From Edaphobacter lichenicola (lineage in GTDB: Bacteria > Acidobacteriota > Terriglobia > Terriglobales > Acidobacteriaceae), in the NCBI RefSeq assembly GCF_025264645.1, contig NZ_CP073696.1, forward strand, positions 5,084,001-5,148,000: a DNA stretch of 64,000 nt, written 5' to 3'. The position numbers were made by a program, and so were the translations under genes. A model generated the notes under the pieces. The model had not been told where the DNA came from, made no database searches, and saw only the letters and a list, made by a program, of their open reading frames with translations. Position 1 is the first letter of the stretch. Each line of letters begins with the position of its first letter. Shown piece by piece: positions 8,345-15,700 of the stretch.

Positions 8345-9292
8345 ATGAACATCGCAATTTCTGAAAAGGTGATCCCGACCATTGCTCTCACGCAGGATGC
8401 CGAGATCTTTGAGTACAGTAAAGCAGCGGACCCAATCTCTTCAGGAGCGACGCCGCGCATCCCAGTCAAGACTTTTTCGCCTGAACTATATGCTTCCGGA
8501 GCGACACGGGTAATTCCACTCGATCTGAGCAAAGAGTTGAAGACCAACTATCCCGCGACAGGCCCAGGCGTGCTGGCAAGCTTCGTTCGCATCAGGGCTG
8601 ACGAGTCAATCACTACTTCAGCGGATGCCACCAGCGAGTTCTTCTACGTCATCACGGGCAAGGGTCACACCGAGACCGAGCAGGGCGTTATCGAGTGGAA
8701 CGAAGGCGACATCTTTGTACTGCCCGGTATGGCTGCTGCGGTGCACCATGCCGCCGCGGAGACTGCCTTCTACATGGTTAACGACTCTCCTCTGCTCGCA
8801 TATCTTGGTGTAGAAAAGTCAAAGAACCGCTTCCAGCCGACGCTGTACACCCATGCCATGATCATGACCGAGTTGGAGAGGGCCAAGAACGATCCAAATG
8901 CAGGCAAGCGTAGCCGTGTCAGCGTGCTGCTGGCAAACAAGAACTTCGACCAGACGCTCACCATCACACACACGCTCTGGTCCATGTTCGGCATTGTGCC
9001 TCCAGGGACGCGGCAGCTCCCGCACCGTCATCAGTCCGTTGCGCTCGATTTCGCGGTAGAAGCCAAGCCCGGCGTATACACTCTGATCGGGCCGGAACTG
9101 AATCCGGACGGCTCTATCAAAGACGCTATCCGCGTGGACTGGGTGAAGGGTGCTGCGTTCATAACGCCAGCCGGCTATTGGCATGAGCACGTCAACGAGT
9201 CCGGTGCCGACGCCTATGTGATGCCAATCCAGGATGCCGGCTTGCATTCCTATCTGCGCACCCTCGACATCCAGTTCTATCTTGAAGACTAA
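8345..9292 (+). CDS. bicupin, gentisate 1,2-dioxygenase-like
   Basis: A 315-residue two-cupin protein. The first barrel (about 90-155) reads SEFFYVITGKG...EGDIFVLPG but lacks the His-x-His and Glu metal ligands of an active cupin. The second barrel (about 205-300) has PHRHQSVALDFAV and PAGYWHEHVN, which supply a plausible His-rich metal site. This two-domain layout is that of gentisate or 1-hydroxy-2-naphthoate dioxygenase-like proteins; true ring-cleavage activity is not certain. An AAAAGGAG site precedes ATG 8345, which is preferred to the open frame's start at 8246. Divergent from the AraC gene, so probably under its control. Confidence 0.8.
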   Translation: MNIAISEKVIPTIALTQDAEIFEYSKAADPISSGATPRIPVKTFSPELYASGATRVIPLDLSKELKTNYPATGPGVLASFVRIRADESITTSADATSEFFYVITGKGHTETEQGVIEWNEGDIFVLPGMAAAVHHAAAETAFYMVNDSPLLAYLGVEKSKNRFQPTLYTHAMIMTELERAKNDPNAGKRSRVSVLLANKNFDQTLTITHTLWSMFGIVPPGTRQLPHRHQSVALDFAVEAKPGVYTLIGPELNPDGSIKDAIRVDWVKGAAFITPAGYWHEHVNESGADAYVMPIQDAGLHSYLRTLDIQFYLED

Positions 9293-9426
9293 TCCTGATT
9301 CGGCTCTCCTGCTGTGGACCAACATCCAGGCTCACAGCATCTCCCGTCTTTGCGCTTCATCTGAATCGTTCCATGGCCAAAGCCATCTTTGCAACACAAC
9401 CAAACTTTCTAAGCCCACATCCTGAA

Positions 9427-9885
9427 TTAGTACTCTGCCTTTTCGCCCTTTGCAGGGACGGAGGTCGGAACGCCAGTGGTACCCGCATAGGTGATGAGCA
9501 GCACGGTAGGTTCGTCACCCGACTCGCCCCGATGCACATCGTCCACGGACTCACCTACCGCTTGGCCCTGATGAACCACTTGAGTCTTGCCGCTGGCCCT
9601 GTCGTGTAACGTGAGCGTGCCTGAAAGCACATAGACGACATTTGGGAATGGATGCGTGTGCCATGGCAGGGCAGTGTGTGGTGCGATGGTCAGCTTGATC
9701 GTCGTGAGTTGTGGCTGACCCGTCGGGTAGTGTGTGTATGGCTTACCGTTCCACGATTCGGTCGTTTGCAGCAGGATCTCGCGTTGACCGCTTGCAACAC
9801 TATTCGCGCCGGTTTGAGCTAGGACTGCCGTCAGCGATGCTATGGCGATGGCAGTTATTCCAATGCTGCGGTATTTAGAAATCAT
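9427..9885 (-). CDS. secreted single-cupin protein
   Basis: A 152-residue exported protein with an N-terminal signal peptide (SIGITAIAIASLTAVLAQ). The cupin core runs from about residue 55: LPWHTHPFPNVVYVLSGTLTLHD supplies the His-x-His and hydrophobic strand of motif 1 (G-x5-H-x-H type), with a weaker motif 2 near VGESVDDVHRGESG. The function is unknown; small periplasmic cupins are often metal-binding scavengers or isomerases. ATG 9885 fits the AGGGAG site better than the two upstream starts. It lies 46 bp downstream of the PQQ-type dehydrogenase stop on the same strand, suggesting an operon. Confidence 0.82.
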   Translation of the reverse strand: MISKYRSIGITAIAIASLTAVLAQTGANSVASGQREILLQTTESWNGKPYTHYPTGQPQLTTIKLTIAPHTALPWHTHPFPNVVYVLSGTLTLHDRASGKTQVVHQGQAVGESVDDVHRGESGDEPTVLLITYAGTTGVPTSVPAKGEKAEY

Positions 9886-9931
9886 GTCGGTCATCTCCCT
9901 CTGGTTGGCTGTTCGAAACTCCATGGTCTCG

Positions 9932-11317
9932 CTATTTGTCGGTGTAAGACACACGCCAAACGCTGCGAGAGCCGTCGTCTGTAACGTAGAGAGCGCCGTC
10001 GTGACCCACGGCGACTCCTACTGGTCGGCCCCACACCTGTCCATCCGCAGTGACAAATCCGGTAAGGAAATCCTCATACTCGCCGGTGGCTCTGCCGTCC
10101 TTCATGGGAATCCGGATCACCTCGTAACCCCCACGCTTCGCACGATTCCACGACCCATGTTCAGATGCGAATCCGTCACCGTCATACTCGGATGGGAACA
10201 TGGATTTGCTGGTTGGGTAAAAGGTCATTCCGAGCGAAGCCATATGGGGTTGAACCAGTACATCTGGCGTAATGACTTTGGATTTGAGTTCAGGATGAGT
10301 GCCCATCAGTCTCGGATCCTGATGACCACCCATATAGAACCAGGGCCAACCATAGAAGCCGCCTTCTTTCACTGAAGTCACATAGTCTGGAACAAGATTG
10401 TTCCCCAGGGCATCACGTTCATTTGTCGAACACCAGAGCTGACCCGTAACAGAGTTGATCGCCTCGCCGACACAGTTGCGAATACCGTAGGCGTACACCT
10501 CGACAAATTTGCCCTCAGGGGTGTACTCCAGCACATCCGCCCGATGGAACTCTCCGGGATGGGTGTCAGGGTCGTCTGCATTCGATCCACTTCCCACAGA
10601 CACCAGCATATGCTTTCCGTCGGCAGAGAAGACGACGTCGCGCGTCCAATGCCCACCGCCCCGCAGTTGAGCGTAGCCCGGCAAATCAGGCACGATCGTC
10701 TCAGGCGCACGAGCGGCCTTAAGATCGCCGGTGTTGTAGGCGAATCGAACGACGGTCGTTGCGTTTCCGATGTAGACCCATTTAGGGTTAGCACCAGCGG
10801 GATAAAACGCAATGCCAAAGGGATGGTCGAGGCCCGTCGCGTAGGTACTGATCGTAGCTGCCTTACCCGAATTAGTAACACCACGCAGCACAAATATGGA
10901 GCCAGCTTGCGAATCTGCTACGAAGAGATCGCCATTCGGTGCAGCATGGATGATGCGGGGCATCACAAACGTTCCGGAGGTAGGCGCGTGCGTCTCTTTC
11001 TTATTTTCGGATCGCTGCATCGGAGTGGCTGCGTCACCACCCGCATAGAGCTGGACCGTAAAGCCAGTTGGGGCAATGGGCCAAGCCCCCTCAGGCCTTT
11101 GGACGAGCGACGGACCGTTGTCCACAGACTCCGACGGCTTCGGTTCTGGCAGGTCTGCCACGGTGATCTTTCGCCGCACGCCCGGCTTCTGCTGCGTGTA
11201 GTCGGCAAAGGCGGCCTGCCCGGTGATCGTCTGCTGGGCTTGGAGCGCAGAAGGAAGAAGAGCGACGAAGGCGAGAGAAACCAATGCGTGGAACTTTGCG
11301 AAACGTAAACGTCTCAT
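9932..11317 (-). CDS. PQQ-dependent sugar dehydrogenase (sorbosone/glucose dehydrogenase family)
   Basis: A 461-residue periplasmic protein: signal peptide at residues 1-27 (ending ALQAQ), a linker of about 60 residues, then a six-bladed beta-propeller of the soluble glucose / L-sorbosone dehydrogenase fold. Supporting blades include GDLFVADSQAGSIFVLR, HPFGIAFYP, GGGHWTRDVVFSADGKHMLVSVGSGSN, RNCVGEAINSVTGQLWCSTNERD and GALYVTDDGSRSVWRVSY. Family members oxidise aldoses or sorbosone with PQQ and pass electrons to the respiratory chain; the substrate cannot be read. No PQQ biosynthesis genes are in the window, so cofactor would come from elsewhere in the genome or from outside. A small cupin follows 46 bp downstream. 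Confidence 0.88.
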   Translation of the reverse strand: MRRLRFAKFHALVSLAFVALLPSALQAQQTITGQAAFADYTQQKPGVRRKITVADLPEPKPSESVDNGPSLVQRPEGAWPIAPTGFTVQLYAGGDAATPMQRSENKKETHAPTSGTFVMPRIIHAAPNGDLFVADSQAGSIFVLRGVTNSGKAATISTYATGLDHPFGIAFYPAGANPKWVYIGNATTVVRFAYNTGDLKAARAPETIVPDLPGYAQLRGGGHWTRDVVFSADGKHMLVSVGSGSNADDPDTHPGEFHRADVLEYTPEGKFVEVYAYGIRNCVGEAINSVTGQLWCSTNERDALGNNLVPDYVTSVKEGGFYGWPWFYMGGHQDPRLMGTHPELKSKVITPDVLVQPHMASLGMTFYPTSKSMFPSEYDGDGFASEHGSWNRAKRGGYEVIRIPMKDGRATGEYEDFLTGFVTADGQVWGRPVGVAVGHDGALYVTDDGSRSVWRVSYTDK

Positions 11318-11400
11318 ATTCTCATCTCCAGATCCGATTGTTTAGCGAAAGTTGATCGTGCGATGGCTTAGCAGGAGTTGCCCGAAGCTTTGGCAGCGCT

Positions 11401-12288
11401 TCAACCACGTAGACTCGCGGGAGGATGGCTTACAGCAGCCAAATTGTCGTACGCGGCCTGAGGAAGTTCAACACCCGCAGCAGCAATATTCTCCTCCAGA
11501 TGCTTGACCGAGGAGGTTCCGGGGATCGGCAGGATCACTTTCGACCGTTTGAGGAGCCAGGCCAATGCGACCTGCAAAGGAGTTGCATCGAGATCCTTTG
11601 CAACCTTCTTGATTGCGTCATGTGCCTCCTTCGCTTGACCGAGCGGAGCCCACGGGAGAAAAGCTATCTTGTTCTGTTCGCAATAATCCACAATAAAGTC
11701 CGACTCCCGATCAGCGAAGCTGTAACGGTTCTGCACAGAGACAATCGGTACGATCACGCGGGCTCTCTCCACATGTTCACGCGTCACATTCGAGAGCGCG
11801 ACATGGCGAATCTTACCTTGCTCGCGCAGTCTGGCCAGTGCTTCTATCGACGCCTCGAAGGACACGGCATTATCGGGAGCGTGCAGTTGATAGATGTCGA
11901 TACGGTCCAGCCGCAGCCGCTTCAAACTCCCCTCAAGTGCTTCCGTAAGATGTTTCGGGCTGGCATTGTGCGTCCATTGGCCCGGTCCCGGGCGCTCCCA
12001 TCCACCTTTGGTCGCAATCACCAGTCCATTTGAATATAGGTAGAGAGCTTCTGCGATCAATTCTTCGGATGTCCTAGGGCCGTAGGAGTCGGCCGTGTCG
12101 ATGAGATTCACGCCGAGTTCAATCGCATGACGAAGAGTCGCAAGGGACGCAGCCTTGTCTGCGGGAGGTCCCCACACGCCTGCCCCTGTGATCCGCATCG
12201 CTCCATAGCCCATCCGGTTGACCGTAAGATCACCACCGATTGTGAACGTGCCTGCTGCTGAGGCGGTAAGGGTCTGTTGGTTGTTCAT
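11401..12288 (-). CDS. aldo/keto reductase
   Basis: A 295-residue NADPH-dependent oxidoreductase with an (alpha/beta)8 barrel. Catalytic elements are visible: Asp and Tyr in LIDTADSYGPRTSEELIAEAL, Lys in VIATKGG, and His in YQLHAPD. The cofactor loop is in VILPIPGTSSVKHLEENIAAA. It resembles the AKR subgroup of YdhF/pyridoxal-reductase-like enzymes; the substrate is unknown. AAAAGGAG precedes ATG 12288. It follows the small cupin gene (12847-12347) on the same strand with a 58-bp gap, so the two are probably co-transcribed from the TetR-controlled promoter near 12890. Confidence 0.92.
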   Translation of the reverse strand: MNNQQTLTASAAGTFTIGGDLTVNRMGYGAMRITGAGVWGPPADKAASLATLRHAIELGVNLIDTADSYGPRTSEELIAEALYLYSNGLVIATKGGWERPGPGQWTHNASPKHLTEALEGSLKRLRLDRIDIYQLHAPDNAVSFEASIEALARLREQGKIRHVALSNVTREHVERARVIVPIVSVQNRYSFADRESDFIVDYCEQNKIAFLPWAPLGQAKEAHDAIKKVAKDLDATPLQVALAWLLKRSKVILPIPGTSSVKHLEENIAAAGVELPQAAYDNLAAVSHPPASLRG

Positions 12289-12346
12289 ATAACTGCTCCT
12301 TTTCGTGTTGATAGTTTGAAATAGATGACAAGCCAAACGTTTGCGC

Positions 12347-12847
12347 TCAGGCGGTGCGCCAGAAATCGTCAGGCAGGTTCACAACGATCGGCTCTGGTGT
12401 ACTTCGCACCACCACCCATCGAAATGGATTCTCTCTCGAAGGGTTGAACTCCTGATGTGGCAACCAACTCGGGACATGCAGAAAATCGCCCGGACCAACA
12501 GTTAAAGAGTATTCCCCAGAATCTCCCCACCGCACACAGGCCTCTCCCTCCAGCACGTAAACGACGGTATCCTGTTCGCCGTGGTGGTGGATGCCTGTCT
12601 TTCCGGAAGGCTCGACCACAAAGATGCCTGCCCAAAGCGAGGAGACAATGCCATTCATTGCTGCAATGGCAGACATCCTCAGTGATCCTGAGGTCTGCTG
12701 CGTTTCGCTGCTCAGTCCAGCGGGGTGCACAACGCTGATCATCGCATTCGATCCCGATTGAGACCCCATCCGAATAGCAACTCTTCCCTGCACGGCAATC
12801 AGGTCTTCCACCTGACGAGTTGACGAATTACTGTTTTTGCTCCGCAT
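12347..12847 (-). CDS. cupin-domain protein, likely TetR-controlled
   Basis: A 166-residue protein without a signal peptide. The cupin barrel spans about residues 80-160: GKTGIHHHGEQDTVVYVLEGEACVRWG gives motif 1 with three His and a Glu, and PGDFLHVPSWLPHQEFNP gives motif 2 with its His. Both metal-binding motifs are complete, unlike the bicupin at 8345. Function is unknown; such proteins include quercetinase-like and auxin-binding-like enzymes. ATG 12847 has GGGAG upstream; the longer open frame to 13093 would run through the palindromic operator and is rejected. It is first of a probable two-gene operon with the aldo/keto reductase. Confidence 0.82.
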   Translation of the reverse strand: MRSKNSNSSTRQVEDLIAVQGRVAIRMGSQSGSNAMISVVHPAGLSSETQQTSGSLRMSAIAAMNGIVSSLWAGIFVVEPSGKTGIHHHGEQDTVVYVLEGEACVRWGDSGEYSLTVGPGDFLHVPSWLPHQEFNPSRENPFRWVVVRSTPEPIVVNLPDDFWRTA

Positions 12848-12885
12848 GTGATCTCCCGCGAGTTCGATGCTTGCCTCAAGAACTA

Positions 12886-12905
12886 AATGTACTGTACAGT
12901 ACATT
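12886..12905. promoter_or_regulatory. perfect 20-bp palindrome, TetR operator
   Basis: AATGTACTGTACAGTACATT is a perfect palindrome located between the divergent cupin (start 12847) and TetR (start 13053) genes. Its length, symmetry and placement are those of operators for TetR-family dimers. Binding here would repress the cupin/aldo-keto reductase operon and possibly the regulator itself. Sequence symmetry is observed; the binding protein is inferred from proximity. Confidence 0.75.
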
Positions 12906-13052
12906 ACAAATGAGATGCACTCGGTAGCAAATTCGACGCACCATTCATCCAGTACTTTTTGAAGACAAGTCGGCATAAGATGCTTTAATCCAGAAGCAGT
13001 CAGTCTTTGGATAGCATCAAATGTTTTTTTATGCATTCGGGAGTGGAGAGAG

Positions 13053-13667
13053 ATGCCTAACAAGCAGTCGAGAGGAGAGGTCCGAAACGTCAAGCTTCAA
13101 AAAGTCGCAGCGGACTTGTTTTTAGAGCGCGGCTATGAGGGCGTCACTATCGACAAGATCGTCGAGGTGGCTGGCGGTTCGAAGAGTACGGTGTATAGCG
13201 AATTCGGCGGGAAGTGTGGGCTATTTATCAGCAGTATTGAGAACCTGTGCCGCGAGTCGAATGAACCGCTAGCGAAGATAGACTACACAGGATTGAACTT
13301 TGAAGAGAGCCTGAAGAAACTCTCCTTTCACATTCTGAAGCTCATCACCGCAAAACGGTCCGTAGACCTTCACCGTCTCGCTATCGGCGAAGCCGCGAAC
13401 TGTCCCGAAGTAGGTGAGGCCTGGTACACACACGGTCCCGCCAAAACAGCCTCGTTTATACGAGCTCTATTGGAAAGTCGGCGCAAAGAGCTGCGAAAGA
13501 CGGCGATTCCAATTGACCGGATCGCTGTGATCCTTCACGACTCATTGACGGGAGACGTTTTATACCGTCTGTTAGCAGGAGTCGGTAAGCAGGAAAGTGA
13601 CGCCGAGCTCAAGCGGTTGGCTGGTGCCTCCGTCGACCTCATTCTTAGGAACGTTCTTTGCGATTAG
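13053..13667 (+). CDS. TetR/AcrR-family regulator
   Basis: A 204-residue regulator. Residues 12-60 are the TetR DNA-binding domain (LQKVAADLFLERGYEGVTIDKIVEVAGGSKSTVYSEFGGKCGLF). The C-terminal ligand domain resembles the AefR-like group (FHILKLITAKRSVDLHRLAIGEAANCPEVGEAWY). Members usually repress efflux or detoxification genes until a ligand binds. A GAGTGGAGAGAG site precedes ATG 13053. It is divergent from the cupin/aldo-keto reductase pair, with a perfect palindrome at 12886-12905 as the probable operator. Ligand unknown. Confidence 0.93.
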   Translation: MPNKQSRGEVRNVKLQKVAADLFLERGYEGVTIDKIVEVAGGSKSTVYSEFGGKCGLFISSIENLCRESNEPLAKIDYTGLNFEESLKKLSFHILKLITAKRSVDLHRLAIGEAANCPEVGEAWYTHGPAKTASFIRALLESRRKELRKTAIPIDRIAVILHDSLTGDVLYRLLAGVGKQESDAELKRLAGASVDLILRNVLCD

Positions 13668-13924
13668 CCTCAAGACCCTTCGCCGCCATTTCAGCATCAA
13701 ACATTCAAAACGGAGATGGTAAGAGCTGGAGGTCAGGGGAAATTTCCAACGATGCAAGATTTGGACATGAGTTTGTTACAACGACCTCCAGCATGAAGTC
13801 ATTCTCCGACAGGTTTTGAACATCACCGTAACGGCCGTGCAAATCTGCAACTTGATCGCCACCCAAACCGTCCATTAGAAGAGCACCAGCCCTCGCATCT
13901 CACTCTCGATCTATCAGAGGCTCT

Positions 13925-14629
13925 ATGGCAAAGCATCCCACCGACGCGGAAACTGAGGTTCCTTCAGCAGTCGATTCGGAGTCTTATCCCGATTCAGCTG
14001 CCGTAGCTCCGCCTTCCGAGGCCACTCCAAGCAGCCGTCTCAGCCGACGTTCTTTCCTTTCGCACCTTGGCGCCGCAGGTCTTGCCGCCGCGGCACCCCC
14101 AGTGCTCGCATCAACCTCCACCCCGACAGCTCCACCTGCCGCGCAGAAGGAAGCGCTCACTGAGGGCACGGTGGCCCTCAATCTCCGGGTCAACGGACAG
14201 TCCCACGCCCTCCAGCTTGATCCCCGTACAACTCTGCTCGACTGCCTCCGCGAGAACCTTGCTCTGCCCGGCACCAAGAAAGGCTGCGACCACGGTCAAT
14301 GCGGAGCATGCACAGTCCACGTAAACGGTCGCCGCGTCAACTCCTGTCTCTCCTTCGCCGTCATGCATCGGAACGATGAGATCACAACCATCGAAGGTAT
14401 CGGTCAGCCCGATCATCTCCACCCCATGCAGGCTGCTTTCATTGAGCACGATGGCTATCAATGTGGCTACTGTACCTCGGGCCAGATCATGTCCGCCGTC
14501 GCGGTGCTCAAAGAGAACGTCGGGCCCACGGATGCCGACGTCAAGCAGGCGATGTACGGCAACATCTGCCGCTGCGGTGCCTACTCGAACATCGTTGCGG
14601 CCGTCCAACAGGTGCGCCACAGCACCTAA
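13925..14629 (+). CDS. paoA: periplasmic aldehyde oxidoreductase, 2Fe-2S subunit (YagT/PaoA type)
   Basis: A 234-residue small subunit of a xanthine-oxidase-family molybdoenzyme. A Tat signal lies at about residues 36-62 (RLSRRSFLSHLGAAGLAAAA). The plant-type ferredoxin cluster is bound by CDHGQCGACTVHVNGRRVNSC, and the second 2Fe-2S cluster by CGYCTSGQ...NICRCGAY. Only this subunit carries the Tat signal in E. coli PaoABC and drags the folded complex across the membrane; the same layout is inferred here. ATG 13925 has AGAGG upstream. First gene of the three-gene operon. The symbol is by domain architecture and gene order. Confidence 0.92.
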   Translation: MAKHPTDAETEVPSAVDSESYPDSAAVAPPSEATPSSRLSRRSFLSHLGAAGLAAAAPPVLASTSTPTAPPAAQKEALTEGTVALNLRVNGQSHALQLDPRTTLLDCLRENLALPGTKKGCDHGQCGACTVHVNGRRVNSCLSFAVMHRNDEITTIEGIGQPDHLHPMQAAFIEHDGYQCGYCTSGQIMSAVAVLKENVGPTDADVKQAMYGNICRCGAYSNIVAAVQQVRHST

Positions 14630-14673
14630 GCCTCGCCGCAAGGAACTAAGCGGAGTCGAATTGGAGTCGAACC

Positions 14674-15678
14674 ATGGATAGCTTCACCTTCACGCAGCCC
14701 ACCACCGTCGATCAAGCCGTCCAGGCTGCTGCAAAGTCCGCGACGGCCCAGCAGGGAGCGCAGGTCCGCTTCGTCGCCGGGGGCACAACGCTGGTTGACC
14801 TTATGAAGCTTAACGTCGAGCGCCCACGTGAAATCGTTGACATAAACATTCTTCCTCTCGATCGCGTGGAACCCAGCCCCAATGGCGGCCTGATCATCGG
14901 CGCCCTCGTCCGCAACTCCGATGTCGCTCATCATCCGACAATTCTTCGCGACTACCCGGTTCTCTCGCAGGCCCTGCTATCCGGCGCTTCACCGCAGTTG
15001 CGTAACATGGCCACGACCGGTGGCAATCTTCTTCAACGCACACGTTGCGTCTACTTCCGCGACACAGCCCATGCCTGCAATAAACGAGAGCCCGGCACTG
15101 GCTGTTCAGCCATCGGAGGCCACAACCGCATGCTTGCGATCCTCGGCACGAGCAAGGACTGCATCGCAACCAACCCCTCCGACCAGAACGTCGCGCTCAC
15201 CGCGCTCGAAGCCACCATCCAGATTCAGAGCCCCAAGGGCAAGCGCAGCGTCCCAATCCACGACTTCTACCTGGTTCCCGGTTCCACTCCCAACCGCGAA
15301 AATGTCCTAGAGCCTGGCGAAATCATCACCAGCGTCACGCTGCCTTCGCCGATAGCTGGCGCAAACTCCACGTACCTCAAACTCCGCGACCGCGCAGCCT
15401 ACGAGTTCGCCCTCGCCTCCGCCGCGATCGTCATGCAGATCTCGGGCGGAAAGATCCGACACATCCGCGTCGCACTCGGAGGAGTGGGCACAAAACCCTG
15501 GCGTTCCTTCGAAGCAGAAAAGGCGCTCGAAGGCCACGCTCCGGATCGTGCCACGTTCGTAAGAGCAGCAGAGGCCGCTTTAAAAGACGCCAAGCCAGCC
15601 AGCGAAAATGCATTCAAAGTCGAGCTATCGCGTCGCTGCATCGTCCGCGCCCTCACCATGTCAACCAAGTCAGCGTAA
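14674..15678 (+). CDS. paoB: aldehyde oxidoreductase FAD-binding subunit (YagS/PaoB type)
   Basis: A 334-residue FAD subunit: FAD_binding_5 domain (VRFVAGGTTLVDLMKLNVERP; ATTGGNLLQRTRC) followed by the CO-dehydrogenase flavoprotein C-terminal domain (LKLRDRAAYEFALASAA...IRVALGGVGTKPWR). A cysteine cluster (RCVYFRDTAHACNKREPGTGC...CIAT) corresponds to the 4Fe-4S site known for PaoB. It transfers electrons from the iron-sulfur subunit to an acceptor. GGAG lies 8 nt before ATG 14674, 44 bp after paoA. Its 3' end is followed 22 bp later by the molybdopterin subunit. Confidence 0.92.
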   Translation: MDSFTFTQPTTVDQAVQAAAKSATAQQGAQVRFVAGGTTLVDLMKLNVERPREIVDINILPLDRVEPSPNGGLIIGALVRNSDVAHHPTILRDYPVLSQALLSGASPQLRNMATTGGNLLQRTRCVYFRDTAHACNKREPGTGCSAIGGHNRMLAILGTSKDCIATNPSDQNVALTALEATIQIQSPKGKRSVPIHDFYLVPGSTPNRENVLEPGEIITSVTLPSPIAGANSTYLKLRDRAAYEFALASAAIVMQISGGKIRHIRVALGGVGTKPWRSFEAEKALEGHAPDRATFVRAAEAALKDAKPASENAFKVELSRRCIVRALTMSTKSA

Positions 15679-15700
15679 GCAAAACAGCAGGAGCACCTCA

